From assembly GCA_907165275.2 (NCBI GenBank), contig OU015660.1, positions 8,868,501 through 8,932,500 on the forward strand: DNA of 64,000 nucleotides, given 5' to 3'. The position numbers were made by a program, and so were the translations under genes. Of the stretch, positions 44,563 to 56,639 are shown in pieces. Under the pieces are notes generated by a model that was given only the letters and a program-made list of their open reading frames with translations, did no database searches and was not told the DNA's origin. The stretch comes from Zygaena filipendulae (taxonomy: Eukaryota; Arthropoda; Insecta; Lepidoptera; Zygaenidae). Each line of letters opens with the position of its first letter. Position 1 is the first letter of the stretch.

Positions 44563-44837
44563 CAATATCGTGATAAAGATAACCGTTCGATTTTCGAGTC
44601 TTTCCCGAGCGATTTTAGTTGAAAGGACGTGGAGACGTCATCGGCTTCTTAATTTCTAAAGAGATCCCTAATAAAGAAGGTATTCCCACGGGTCCTATTA
44701 TTCGTTAACTTATTGGGACGAAAATAAAAACATTGAAAACTGAAGGCTATGCATTGATTTAAGATACCTACCTTTATTTTATTCTCGAATTGCCCGCGCC
44801 GGGGGGACAATCGCGAATTTATTATTTTACATGCTTG

Positions 44838-45030
44838 TTCCCCCTCGGTTTCATGCTCGTCAACTTCGAGATGGAAAGTACTCTATATTATCTATTCTAT
44901 GACATACATTACTCGTAACTATAAGTGGGAACCCTTTCGGTTTCAGATTGAGAAGTATCCTACTATGTTACTAAAGGAAAACTAGTAACTCCAGCTGTTG
45001 TTCAAGAGATTATCCCCTAGAAACAAACAT
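44838..45030 (-). repeat. Family A repeat, minus strand, worn
   Basis: GTTCCCCCTCGGTTTCATGC, AGATGGAAAGTACTCTATAT and TTATCCCCTAGAAACAAAC. Confidence 0.55.
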
Positions 45031-45326
45031 GCTTCACCTATTTATGATATTATATAGTATAGATTTATTTTTGTTCGTTTCTCTATACTCGTTAGAGGGA
45101 CGATCTGTACTGTGGAAAACTTGGTCTTATAGAAGTAACGTGATACTAGTGCTACAACAAGGCAGCAGTATGCAACTCGTTATGTTATATTACTCCTTTT
45201 ATGAACTTTTTCATTTTAAATTTTATGTACTTATGCTATTTGCTATCTTTTGTCTCTAATTATTTTTTTTTATATTCTTTTATATTCTAAATACCAATAC
45301 CAATATTCTAATATATATATAATACC

Positions 45327-45543
45327 ACTAGCTGTGCCCCGCAGTTTCACCCGCGTTAATTTCAGAGTTCCCGCGGGAATTCCGGGATAAAAAGTACCCT
45401 ATGTGTTAATCTGATGTATAAGCTATATGATTGTAAAGTTTCATTTAAATCCATCCAGTAGTTTTTGCGCGAAAGAGTAACAAACATTCATCCATCCATC
45501 CATACATTCTTACAACTTTCGCGTTTATAATATTAGCAGGATA
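45327..45543 (-). repeat. Family A repeat with CATC tract, minus strand
   Basis: ACTAGCTGTGCCCCGCAG, GAGTTCCCGCGGGAATTCC, CCCTATGTGTTAATCTGATG, AACATTCATCCATCCATCC and TTATAATATTAGCAGG. It closely resembles 26419 and the reverse of 25652. Confidence 0.85.
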
Positions 45544-45549
45544 GGATAA

Positions 45550-46340
45550 GCAAGACGTACCTAAATTATTTCTTGCCTTTGTTATTATTGTCTATTTCGA
45601 AATAAATGACCAAAAACCATTTCCGTATTTTACAACCTCAAGAACTAGCTGATAATAACAAAGGCCCCTTTCACCACTACTAAAATCACCTATTCAGTTC
45701 ACTAAACTTAGGTAAGTACCTATATACTGTGAAGTACATACTTTGCTAACCGTTTTAAACGGACTATAAACTCATACTCAATTTCATCGTAAGTACTTAT
45801 CTTAAACTATGTGCTGAGCTTAACATGGCCACCCATGTCAGCATAACCCTATTTCCAAGTTGTGTTATCTTTTCTCTTAACGGGTTATCTGCTCACCCAC
45901 TTAACGGTAAGTATACACAAGTAACCGAACAGATAAAATTGTAGGTATACCATAGTAACATACATACAACAATATACAACAATATTACAACAATATACAG
46001 TACCTAGTTAACATATTATTATAAGTAGCTACACAAGCACTAGATTTAAAATGAACAAAAAATTTATAATGTCACATTTATAAAGAAACCTAGCTTACCT
46101 GAAACCTACTTTACCTGTTAAACTCTATTCGTAACAAAAACATTAAATGATACTAGAACTTTTATATCTAAACAAAGAGTTCCTGAGGGAGATTTTCACC
46201 TGCATTAAAAAACTTTCAACTATTTCAAGCAGGTGAAAATCTTCAGTTACCGTGGAAAATAGCACTTTGATGCAGAAATACACAATATATTACATAAGTT
46301 TGAATTACTTAATAAGATTAGGTTTAAGATACTTTTGGTT
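45550..46340. other. Unassigned; one short hairpin
   Basis: GATTTTCACCTGC near 46191 and GCAGGTGAAAATC near 46230 form a perfect 13-bp inverted pair beside a worn family A scrap (AGAGTTCCTGAGGG at 46179). Otherwise nothing recognised. Confidence 0.35.
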
Positions 46341-46342
46341 TC

Positions 46343-46407
46343 AATTAAAGAGTTCCTGGAGGAATATCAAAATTACCACGGGTGAAATTGCGGAGAAAAC
46401 AGCTAGT
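46343..46407 (+). repeat. Family A 3' end fragment
   Basis: AGAGTTCCTGGAGGAATATC, CCACGGGTGAAATTGCGG and AACAGCTAGT. Confidence 0.65.
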
Positions 46408-46465
46408 GCTAGTATGGTGCTAGATGGATGCGGAAACCCAGGGTAAATCACTATGTTATCAGCAG

Positions 46466-46561
46466 TGATATAGTGATTAGTGATATTTCGTCAGTAGTAT
46501 AGTGATTAGTGATATTTCCTCAGTAGTATAGTGATTAGTGATATATCGTCAGTGGTATAGT
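46466..46561. repeat. 29-bp minisatellite, about 3.3 copies
   Basis: The unit GTAGTATAGTGATTAGTGAT plus ATTTCSTCA repeats at 46466, 46495, 46524 and partly 46553, with one or two substitutions between units. Confidence 0.8.
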
Positions 46562-46856
46562 CTTTAATTTAATTAGAAGTTAACCGACTTCTTTTATGGC
46601 GCTGTTAAGTTTCATTTGGTATCTGATACCAAGAGTTCTGGACTTCACTTCTAATTGATTTTCGTTCCTACAGACTAGTAGCGTGAGTTAGCAGATGAAT
46701 AAGCAATCTACAATTGTAAAATTGGCCCTTAGAATTTTCAAAATTGAATTAAATGTGTATAAAGCAATCTAATACAATATGCATTAGTATTATATAATAC
46801 ATATTGTCTTTTTAAAGCATACATTACGTTATGTACGTCCTACTACCTGCTTCTCG

Positions 46857-46950
46857 TTGTTATCTATAGCTCTTTGCCCTAAAAAGATGCCCTTTTTTAT
46901 TTTTTGTCTAATTTTTAGTGTTTCTTTTGGGGTAATAAAGTATATTTGTT
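46857..46950 (+). mobile_element. LINE 3' UTR remnant
   Basis: A T-rich stretch ending GGGTAATAAAGTATATTTG plus a T-run, similar to the tails at 19616 and 53098. Confidence 0.4.
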
Positions 46951-47262
46951 TTTTTTTTTGTTATTTAAAGCAGTCGTTTCGAAATTGCTCATAAACTGTA
47001 TCGAAACGCCAAAGTTTTCCCAAACTGCTCAATTAGTTGCTTTTAAACGATCTTTATATAAGCTTTGTATATTACAGAGCTAACTCAAAACAACTAAGCA
47101 ACTTTGCTTTTAAGCTTGAACACTCACGTCTAGTAAATAGCGTTACACAAGTCAGAAATTATGTATATACGTATTTTCATAACAAATTCACACGCTCTTC
47201 TGAACAAAAAAACTTTAAGACTATATATTTATACCTACTCCTACCATGTATACATCTATCTA

Positions 47263-47352
47263 TACTATAATAAAAGAGTAGAATCCGCGATTCTGTACAT
47301 TAAATATTTTTGACAAATTTTGAGAGAGAGTGATAATAGAAGAATAACTAGT
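47263..47352 (+). repeat. Family A variant, 5' part
   Basis: AATAAAAGAGTAGAATCCGC and GATTCTGTACATTAAATA match the 5' end of 30271. Confidence 0.6.
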
Positions 47353-47806
47353 TATAGACAAAAAAAAAAATTTAAATTCGTAGGTAGAGATCCCTTACTA
47401 ATTATTAGTGATAAGTAATAATTGTAGCCTCATATTTATAAAAAGCTGTAGTAGCATTAAGTCGTAATAAATAATTTTTGTAGGTATACAGTAAAGTTAT
47501 TTCATTTTCATTTCGTCTCATGCAATTTCCTATTACAAACATATTACTCTACTCTACTCTACTCAGAGAGGATTTCTTTAAATTTTGTGATTCATAAAGT
47601 GTAAGTACTTAGACTTACGCATTGAAAGTAATTTAAGTCCAAAGTACGACGAAGACAGGTGTCCTAATTGCTTGCGAGCATGATCTTAACAACATTGTTA
47701 AACAGTACTTAGCGCATCTACTCTACTTAAGTAGGTACCTAAATTGTTTTTGATTCGTACGTAAGTATCAGCTTAAAACTTTGGGCCTTCATTTCCATTT
47801 CGTGGG

Positions 47807-47975
47807 CAGCACCGTTGGTTTTGGTTAACAAACCTGGTTGCTACGCCAAGTGTCGCGAGTTCGATTCCCGCGATGGGGTAAATAACATTCATGTGATGTA
47901 GGTAATTTGTTTTTACCCTAGGACTGGGTGTCCGGTATGTATCATAAGCATGTATCAATCAACAAATAAGTGTAT
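47807..47975 (+). repeat. tRNA-headed SINE
   Basis: CAGCACCGTTGGTTTTGG is the A-box side and GAGTTCGATTCCCG (47857-47870) the B-box. The body has ACTGGGTGTCCGGTATGTAT. Same head as 15886. Confidence 0.7.
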
Positions 47976-48090
47976 ATCCATGATATCTATGCTACATAAT
48001 TTGAAATACAAGTTCTTGGTGTCAGGTCAGTGTGATTTTTGTTACAATCCATACCCCTTGGCGGCAAAAACAAATGGTAGATAACATACT

Positions 48091-48132
48091 AAGTAGGCCA
48101 CAGCTCACATCAACGCCAGCTGTGGCCTACTT
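48091..48132. repeat. Perfect hairpin, 15-bp stem, 12-nt loop
   Basis: AAGTAGGCCACAGCT (48091-48105) and AGCTGTGGCCTACTT (48118-48132), followed by TTTT. It is GC-richer than the surroundings and sits directly before the CCG-rich island. Confidence 0.7.
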
Positions 48133-48139
48133 TTTATGT

Positions 48140-48250
48140 TCTCTATTATTTGTTTTTGCCGCTGCCGCCGCCGCAACCGCACCGCCGCGCCGCTCCGCCG
48201 CCGCCGAGACTGTGGCGCCGCCCTTACACACCTTCGCCAAAGCCACATCC
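48140..48250 (+). other. CCG-rich island, unassigned
   Basis: GCCGCTGCCGCCGCCGC-type sequence. One frame gives an Ala-rich hydrophobic run followed by APPRRSAAAETVAPP to TGA at 48260. It could be a first exon, a CpG island or a simple repeat. No homology recognised. Confidence 0.3.
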
Positions 48251-48344
48251 AGTGCTTCTTGAAATGCGTCGATTCCTTATGCTCTTGATTACTTTCTTCC
48301 TCAGGATGAAACTATGTCTAATCGGTATAGGTAAATACATATAG

Positions 48345-49460
48345 ACATACTTTTAATAATAAGTACATATGTTTTTTATTTTTGATTAAATATGATACAA
48401 ATGAATTGAAATAACGTGGAATTCACACTAGTAGGTAAAACAGAATACCGATTAGTAACAAAATACTTTTTAATTGAGTCGGCAGGAGAACGCGTGGGTT
48501 CCCTATAATACAGTATGTTATCAATCTTCCTTAGAGAACACAAACCTGAAATTTGAGCTCAATAATTTTTTTAGTTTATCGACTCCAAATTACTTATAAC
48601 ATTTTATCTTCTCTATTTTACTCTGCCAATCTACACAAATACTTATCTAAAAGCAACAGGTTAATGGAAATAAGATTCAATACACGACCGAAACAATTTC
48701 TGGGCGAATCAAAGGGAGGTAGGTAGCCATCTAATGTAAGAGCGAATCTTGGTTATTGTCAGTAATTTGACGCCAAAGTGAAGGCAACAGGTGTGCGTGA
48801 TGGTAGCTCGACTCTAAACGTAAAAACTAAATACCTAGGATTAAATATAGAAACACTAGAGCTTTCCGCTTATACGAGAAAACCACGCTCGTTCGAAATG
48901 TAATTAACAATTTTATTTGGAGGAAAAGTCTTTGTTCAAAATGCTTGTCAAACTTTTGTAGCTATTGTATTGTTAAAATTAAGTTAAGTTGACTTAAATA
49001 AGTTTAATGTTTCTAAAGATCTTTATTTTTGGAGAAAATGTCGCAATTTTTTTTGGTTTGAAAGTTTCTATGGAATAATTTTGTTCAAGTACATAATACT
49101 CTAAAAATATAATATTATAATAATATTTTTTAAATTAATAACAACTGACAATAATTGATATTGTAATTGTAATACAGCCGTAATACTACTGTATGTTGGC
49201 GTTATCTACTTTAAAAGAGATTTCAGTGCGATGCTCTTGTGTTAGACGGAAGAGATTGTTATGACAAATGGGAGCCCCAGGAAACATCGTTGTACCCCAC
49301 CAACCTACAATTAACGCCAACCACTCTAAAGGATTCAGCAAAAAGTTTGTTTATTAAGAAGTGTGCACGGACTCAAGTATATTTTTTTGCGCGTGACACT
49401 ACTTGAATGTCAGTCGCAAAAAAAATCAAAAAACACATTTACTATCATATCTATTTAAAA
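48345..49460. other. No feature recognised
   Basis: AT-rich; no repeat ends, SINE heads or coding frames I can support. Confidence 0.35.
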
Positions 49461-49462
49461 AC

Positions 49463-49662
49463 AAGCTGTGCCCCACGGTCCCACCTGCGTGAAACATTTT
49501 TATATAAGTAGGTAACAATTTTATTCCCAACATCCGATTTAAATGAAACAAAGCCTATATGTTACTCCATTCTAAGCTTATCTATTTGTGAAAATCGCAT
49601 GACAATCCGTTCAGTAGATTCGGAGATTATCGTAAACAGACAGACAGACAGAAGATAATTTT
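49463..49662 (-). repeat. Family A variant, minus strand
   Basis: AAGCTGTGCCCCACGGTCCC, CCCAACATCCGATTTAAATG and TCGTAAACAGACAGACAGAC; the reverse of the 30271 subtype. Confidence 0.7.
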
Positions 49663-49954
49663 GATTTTATATTTCTGGTTGGTTAATCGTACTGTAGAGT
49701 ATGTAAACACAAAGTTATAACTATGCTTCTATAATATAGCTAATAGTATTAAGACCTCCTTTTTGCAATATTTTTTCATACATATAAATATTGCTAAAAA
49801 TCTGTGGTCCAAATAGTAAGTAATATATTGTATTGTATTTACCTTATACGTATTCTTATATGTTGCACACTCGTAGAAGTAGCGTGTTTCGTATTTTTTT
49901 CCCTGTCATGCACAAAGAATCATCACATTATTTGTAGATTTATTTTTTAAAATA

Positions 49955-50470
49955 GAATAGAATAGGAAAAGTTTATTTGATACCATAAAAATAAAATAAT
50001 TACAAGCTTGAGTCTTAAACTAGAATACTCGGTACCAAAATGGCTGCCACTCAGCATTATACATTATGCATTTTATATCTATACTTATTTTTTTGACAAT
50101 GTAGTGTTTTAATTTTTTAACAAAGAAACTTTTTATCTCACTCATCAACCCTCAAACAAACAACTAGTGATTCTATCCTAGCACGAAATATAGCACAATG
50201 CTTACTGCAACTGTTGACAAACGAGTTTTGGAACTTCTACTCTAATTTTCCAAGCTGTACATAGATGCGGAGTCTTGTGATTTCTTACACGTAAGAAATA
50301 CAGCTGAACGAATCTCTCTGCTGCTAATAGGCGTATGTTACACCCCACTGTCAGTAACAAGCTTCCCCTCATGACGAGGGCTACAGAAGTTTATTGCGCG
50401 AGTCAGATCCCGACCGACTGACATTACTAATACGCTACCGACAATCTGGAGTGGCTCGACAGCTTGTCAT
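49955..50470 (-). mobile_element. LINE 3' end remnant, minus strand
   Basis: On the minus strand the end is GTATCAAATAAACTTTTCC followed by TATTC repeats. The sequence upstream toward 50470 is richer in GC (GTCAGTCGGTCGGGATCTGA) and may be worn LINE sequence. No continuous frame. Confidence 0.4.
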
Positions 50471-50479
50471 CATTATCAA

Positions 50480-51480
50480 TGCCTAGCTTTCACACCATTT
50501 GGCTACGTTTGGTACTGCTTATTTTACAAGCTTTATTTTTAAATTTCAATGTTCGTACGTAAGTTGTTCGGTTCAAAATTTACCAACCATGTTCCATTTT
50601 GCAAGAAAAGGCATAATTTATAAGTTCGGGGAAAATGTAATATTGTGGTACCATCAGTATTTTAAATGAAATAAATCAGTTATAATAAAATGAAATTTTA
50701 TTTACTGCTGATTATATAATCAATTTTAAAAGAATTATCTAAAGCTTGAATGTGTCTATCGTTTAAAATTCTATCGTGTAAACTAAAGAAATTTATTTGG
50801 TTGGTGCGAAGTATACCCGGACGCATGTAAGCCCTGCGGTCATGTATCATTGCTTTATTCATATCACATGTTCGTAAAAAAGAGACGAATCCTTTGAAGA
50901 ATCCCCATGTCTAATAGTTTTATGTTACACATTTGTAATTCTGGAATTCCAACATGGTATTTTCCCTCTCCTTTTTACAAGCTTTTAATATTGTTAACTT
51001 AAAATGTTCCTATGTAATACATACATAGTTGTTTGCACTTTTCATCAACTATTGCATATCATTTTTCAACCACTCAAACTACACCTAATTTTGAACTTGC
51101 GTTTTCTATTTCTAGTTTAACTTATTTTTTAGTTCTTTATTTATTAGGTGTTAAATAATAATGTTTTATTTATTAGGTTTTAGAGTATACTTTTAGAGGA
51201 TCGTTACGAGATTTGTTACAAGCCAGCATTTTGTTCCTTTGCAGCGAGTATTTTTCACAATTGTTGTTTTCATAACATTGTCTGGCACTGTGTGTATAGT
51301 CCGAGCGGAAAAGATGCAATTTGAAATTTTGCTTCTAACTTTACTGCGCTCTTTTGTGAATGTCTCTACATCGTTACCCGATAGATGTAGGTACTAAACT
51401 GAAAGAGTATCGAAGTGTAAATGGTAGATAATCAATATATACCTAAATAAAAATAATTCCTCCATGAAACACTCCCACCA
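50480..51480. other. No feature recognised
   Basis: AT-rich sequence with no paired ends or coding signal. Confidence 0.35.
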
Positions 51481-51483
51481 AAA

Positions 51484-51863
51484 ATAATAAGTACATACAA
51501 AAGTAACTCCCTGTTTGTCTGTTATTTTTCCATGTACTATAACTCACAATCGTCATCATGAAATTTGGCATAAACGTCACAGTCAGACGTATATAAAAGG
51601 ACTTTTTGTACCGGATTCTCGCGGGAACTTCGAAATTAACATGGGTGACACCGCGAGGAACAGCTAGTAGTTACCGAAATGAAAATTATAATCCCTGCGA
51701 AACTAACTCTCTGTCTGTCTGACGCCAAAGCCAAGAAACAGACTCCTTGAAAATTTTGCAAGGAGATAAATTGCATCCTGACAAAAGAAAAAAGGCTCTA
51801 TTTTTTATTTCGAAACCAATTTTGAAATTCACGTAGGCGAATCCACGGTCAAATGCTAGTGTC
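51484..51863 (+). repeat. Two tandem family A variants
   Basis: Copy 51484-51667 (CTCACAATCGTCATCATGAA, TCTCGCGGGAACTTCGAAAT, GAGGAACAGCTAGTAG) is followed at once by a worn copy 51676-51863 (AACTCTCTGTCTGTCTG, TGAAATTCACGTAGGCGAAT, AAATGCTAGTGT). Confidence 0.65.
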
Positions 51864-51879
51864 TACAAGAATATTTCTT

Positions 51880-52870
51880 CGTTTCTTTCTTTCAAAATCT
51901 CCAAGCCGATTTCTCTTAACGCGTGTTTTTGCTTTACAATTTTTTCCTTGTGTTATAAAATAAAAGTTTGGAATATGATAAAGTCAGTGATGATTTTATG
52001 TGCTCGTGTCTTGAAACCCCTTTTTCGACTAACATAAAATAAACTGAAGCTTTTATAGTTACAAGAAAAATCTGGCTGGCTTTATTTGTAATACTTAATT
52101 GTAGTCTTAATTATTTAAATGTCAAGTCAAAATAGTAATTGACTTTGCACACTAAAATAAAGCCTGATAAAGTAGTAAAGTCGTAGACAACAAATGTAGT
52201 TAAATGATTTTTGACAACTAAATCTAGGTATAGCATCTATCACTTTCCTTCATCAACCATTAGATAATCAGTTTAAAATGTTTGTTTGTGACTTTGTTAT
52301 TTCAAATTGTTTTCTTTGTTAGTAATTAACCAAATGTTAATGGAAAAGCTTGGTCATTTATAGTGACCAAATAATACAAAAGATCTAAGATCGAAAAAAC
52401 AAAAACCAGTGCAATTAACTTTAAACGCAACATGAATAACTCTTCTTTATTGTTGTCTCATTATTGGTAGCTGATTAAAAGATCTCACCCCCAATTTTCT
52501 GGATAACAATAACGGAAGGATTTAAAGGACTCGCGAGCCGTGACAATGTCGTTTCTCTGATCGTTAACTTTATGAGCACTGCGGTTTTGAGTTGTCGTCA
52601 AGCCTTAACTTTTCCGGTTCCACTTAACACGGTGAGTGAACCTTTTAGAATTCTGTATTTGAGAAATACGAATCGGTATTCTTTGTAAGGTCTATGAATT
52701 ATATAATCCGCTACAGCATAAACGTAGACAGAGTGTCATCCAATTAATGATTATGGGTAGAGTTAAAAGCGTTATATACCTCTGACAGCACGTTAAATCG
52801 ATTTATAGTAATTAATAAATGTCAAAAAAATATACTAATTAAAAGTCTAATTAAGATGTACTGAAAGTCC
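51880..52870. other. No feature recognised
   Basis: AT-rich; no element ends or coding frame that I can support. Confidence 0.35.
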
Positions 52871-53097
52871 CTACTACTGATATATTACATGAAGATATAT
52901 ATTTTATTTATATTGCTATATATTATGCATCCCTTATTTTTGCTTAAGTATCTATTTATTCTACAACTTTTCTTTTATTTCCTTTCTTTTTTTTATCCCT
53001 AGTGTTGATTCTATCGAACCATTATTTTGATGTTTATGTTACCTTCTCTTTATCTCTTCTCCCGCCAATGTTTACTTCAAATCCTTTCGATTTTTGA

Positions 53098-53220
53098 AAA
53101 GGTTGACTAGAAGAAATCCCCTCGCGGGATAAGTCCGCCTTTGAGCATAAATTGCCTACTTATTTTAATTTTAGCAATTTGTAAAAACTTTGTTTTTGTT
53201 CAATAAAGTATACAAACAAA
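53098..53220 (+). mobile_element. LINE 3' UTR
   Basis: GGTTGACTAGAAGAAATCCC, GGGATAAGTCCGCCTTTGAG and the tail TTCAATAAAGTATAC with (AAAC)n. It matches 19616-19735. The sequence before it (52880-53097) may be part of the same LINE. Confidence 0.55.
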
Positions 53221-53223
53221 CAA

Positions 53224-53400
53224 ACTAATACTACAGATGCAAAAGTACGAGTTATAGTGGTATAATCTTTGTCGAATCGAAATTGCGAATCTGAGTTTAT
53301 TTGTTACGCTTTCACGTTATAACGGCTCAACTGATCATCATGAATTTTTGCATCAGAAATATATAGAAGAATTCCCGCGCGAAATTGAAATCAGCTAGTG
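53224..53400 (+). repeat. Family A repeat, shortened
   Basis: GTTACGCTTTCACGTTATAA, CGGCTCAACTGATCATCATG, GAATTCCCGCGCGAAATTG and ATCAGCTAGTGT. It directly follows the LINE tail. Confidence 0.65.
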
Positions 53401-53757
53401 TATTATAATTTAATTAATTTGTGGGTATTTTAAATCTAATCGACAAGATATTTAGTCATTATTTTTATAAACAATCTATCCCATCAACGTTCATAGTATT
53501 ACAGAGTATTACAGAAATGAAAGACTTTTTAATATCATGAAAAATATTTTTACATTACTTACATTAAAAAAAACGAAGAGATTTTGAGTGCACACTTTAA
53601 CCCCTTGAGATGAGGAAGTTTTAATATCTGGGGCATACAAATATTACATCAACTTTTAGTACTTTCATAATAATTTAAAACAAACATTATGGTAATGAAA
53701 AAAGAAGTGGAGTTAAATAATATAATTTTTTAAAGAAAATTGTCCTTTTTTACTGAA

Positions 53758-53912
53758 TGACGACCGGATTGGCGAAGTAGGTCACTACGCCTCGCTAATC
53801 AGGAGGTCCCGGGTTTGATTCCCGGTGAAGGTGGACTTTGTGTGATAAACACGACAAAGTTCCACTTTTCAGTCTGAGCATGTTCATATACCTGTCTATA
53901 GTATAATAGGTA
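53758..53912 (+). repeat. tRNA-headed SINE
   Basis: CGACCGGATTGGCGAAGTAG is the A-box side and GGGTTTGATTCCCG the B-box (53811-53824). The body GGTGGACTTTGTGTGATAAA follows. It is homologous to 38023-38323 reversed. Confidence 0.75.
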
Positions 53913-53919
53913 TACCTAC

Positions 53920-54875
53920 ATGTAGTAATATGCAACAAATAGAACAGTGCTGTTTTTGTCCTGGGTAGGTAATAAGAAAAATACCTTTCATTTGTATTTA
54001 AATGGATGAATAATAAAATTTTCCGGCGAAAATATTAATATTATCACAATAAGTTGTTTCTCCGGTGAAGTGGTTTTGTCTCTATAGGTAGTCATAATAA
54101 ATAGCGAGGAACGGAGATGAATTTTGAGTAATCAGTATATTACGGTACTAAATTTAGATGGCCGAAAATTGCGATAAAGGAAAATGGAACAAAAGGCTTT
54201 TATGGAAGTTAATTATTGAACAGAACAGAATATTACACTAAAATTCTGTATAAAACTTGACAAGACAGCTTACTTTCTGAGTCGAACGTCCACAAATTGA
54301 CATAATATTTATCTAAGTATACTGACATTAAGTATGAAGAGGTAAAATTTGTGAGTTTGTGGGGTTGGGGTTTTAAGGTGTAGATACGATTTATTTTGAT
54401 TGCTACTGTAAGCCTGTCTTGTTTTTAAATAAATAAATTAAATAAATAAGACACAAGACAGGTATATATATTATAGTAACATTTGTCTCAGTGCATAAAA
54501 TATTTCTTGAAGATCGAGAAGAGAGTTTCGAAACTCACCCGCAAATCGTGAGATACAGTTGCAAATATATCGAACTTAATTTTTATTTACCTGTTTTATT
54601 TATTTAGCCAACTATACCTACACCAATTTATACTTTACAAATCATAAGAATATCGCAAACATTTTCAGTCGGGTATTTTAAACGATAGGCTTAAATAACA
54701 CGCAATACAGTTTTGTTGCAAAGTTAAAATGTAACTAATTTGGACAGGTAAAAAAAAATACAATATTTAAAACAAAACATCCGTCACGTACTTTTGGATT
54801 TATAGGAAAAACCGCTTTAGTCATTTTTTGCTACACAAAGATTGAATACTTTTTTTAATGCGTTGGAAGTAAGTA
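53920..54875. other. Mostly unassigned
   Basis: A possible LINE tail at 54395-54440 (CCTGTCTTGTTTTTAAATAA with AAATA repeats). Otherwise AT-rich without identifiable elements. Confidence 0.35.
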
Positions 54876-54879
54876 AATA

Positions 54880-55211
54880 ATGGGCATGTTGACTAATTTT
54901 TATTTTTTAGTCCGTATTGTAGATTATTAAAAAATATTGGACACGTATTTTTTCTTTTTTTACGTAATCAAAAAATAACGGCGATATATTGAGTTGAAAT
55001 TTCGCGTGACGTCACTATTCTGACAGTTTATATGGCGGTTTTAGCGGTTAGTGACGTCACGACCCCCTCATCCTAAACTTTAATGCGTTTTATCTCTCTA
55101 TATTTTAATTTATTTGAAAAAGAAAAAAAATACGTGTCTATTGTTTTTTTTTATTTTCTAACTGACGCACTAATTAGACTTTTGATATTCAAAAGTAGTC
55201 CACATCCCTAT
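54880..55211 (+). mobile_element. CRE-bearing MITE, copy 4
   Basis: TA, then ATGGGCATGTTGACTAATT on the left, GTAGTCCACATCCCTAT and TTA on the right. TGACGTCA at 55007-55014 and 55052-55059. Confidence 0.88.
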
Positions 55212-55739
55212 TTATAGGTAGGTACCTATACTAAAAGAGCTGGCAAGTTTTCGCGCTAGTAACTATAAAAAAGTAGCATAAATTAATCCATTTTCGTTGG
55301 CACACCACCTGGAAAAGTGTACTTAGAAGTTGGAGAACGTTTTGTTATTATGAAAACGGCTGTACGTGGGTCGTTATTAAGAAAGTGCGGAATTACTTGC
55401 GAATACACGTATAAACTCAATTCCGAACTCGTTCCGTTGGTCGTCCATTTCGATACGAACTTTATAATAGGGCGGGATTAATATTGAACATTTGTTTTTT
55501 TTTTTTTATTTGAATTATTTCGAAACTTTCGTCAGGTTAAACAGTTGCTTACTGCTCGATAGGTAATACGTATATCTGAAGTTCAAAATATTTGGTCAGA
55601 CTAGCTGATATGCTGCCTGAACTAAAGGAATTACGATGAAAACTGTCACCTCTTTAGGGGGTTTAATTTCCAAACATTTTAGACATAGACATAGACAAAT
55701 CTTTATATTTATCTTTTTCTTATAGATAGGCAAGTATTA

Positions 55740-55925
55740 TATTAAAAAGCAAAACTGACTGACTGATCGACGCATGCACAGCTGAAACCACTGGGTTTAG
55801 AATCATGAAATTATGCACAAATATTCCTTAAGTGACGTACCTAGGTGTGCACTAAGAAAGGATTTTTTAAAAATTCAACCCCTAAGAAAATGAAAAGGGG
55901 TGAAACTGCGCGCGGGACCGCTAGT
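55740..55925 (+). repeat. Family A-related variant
   Basis: AAAACTGACTGACTGATCG, CACAGCTGAAACCACTGGG, AAGAAAGGATTTTTTAAAAA, AACCCCTAAGAAAATGAAAA and GCGGGACCGCTAGTA. Confidence 0.65.
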
Positions 55926-55934
55926 ACGTTAGAA

Positions 55935-56102
55935 AAAGGAAAAATGTAAAAGTTTCTAGGTGCTGCAGCGGCTGGGCTGTGGGCTGATGACATAATAAGT
56001 TAATTATTTTTTCTTTTGTATGCCTTTAGTTATAAGTTTTTGTTAACACACTGTAACATTATTTTGGTGTACAATAAAGTGTATTCTATTCTATTCTATT
56101 CT
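55935..56102 (+). mobile_element. LINE 3' end with (TATTC)n tail
   Basis: A 3' UTR-like stretch ending GTACAATAAAGTG followed by TATTCTATTCTATTC repeats. Confidence 0.5.
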
Positions 56103-56519
56103 AAGTTAATTATACGTATTATTGATCATGGGAGCTCGATATTATACACTCGTTATATGTATAATAAATGTAAAATGGTAATGACTCTGCTAATACCTAA
56201 GATTGTTATTATTGTGGTTTGTTACTTGGAAGTTAGCCTTCCTCTACTATGACACTGTGACATCAATCTAAGTTTGAAACGTGCAAACTTTACGCACCCA
56301 AACTCTATATAACTATCTCGATTTCTATCTCGACTTGTACCTTCATAGCAATATGTAAGGTATGCGGGTTTTTGTTACGAATGAAAGAAAATAATGGATT
56401 ATACATATTGTGTACATTGAAAGAATAAAACATGCTACTTTATCAGACACAATTTTCTAGTTTAACCAAAGTAAAAAAAATCCTTGCAAGGAAATAAAAC
56501 AGTGTATTAACGAAACTAA

Positions 56520-56636
56520 ACTTAATCTTTTGAAGTATTTTTATTTTGGTTGATTGCTAGATATGTATTTTAGGTGTCAAAACGTGCATATTAGAATCGC
56601 AAAATCGCCATGTTTTTGATTACAACCGAAAAATGA
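56520..56636 (-). mobile_element. MITE of the 14465 family, partial copy 3
   Basis: TTTTGGTTGATTGCTAGATA, AAAACGTGCATATTAGAATC and CAACCGAAAAATGATGA match copy 2. Both terminal inverted ends are missing. Confidence 0.6.
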
Positions 56637-56639
56637 TGA

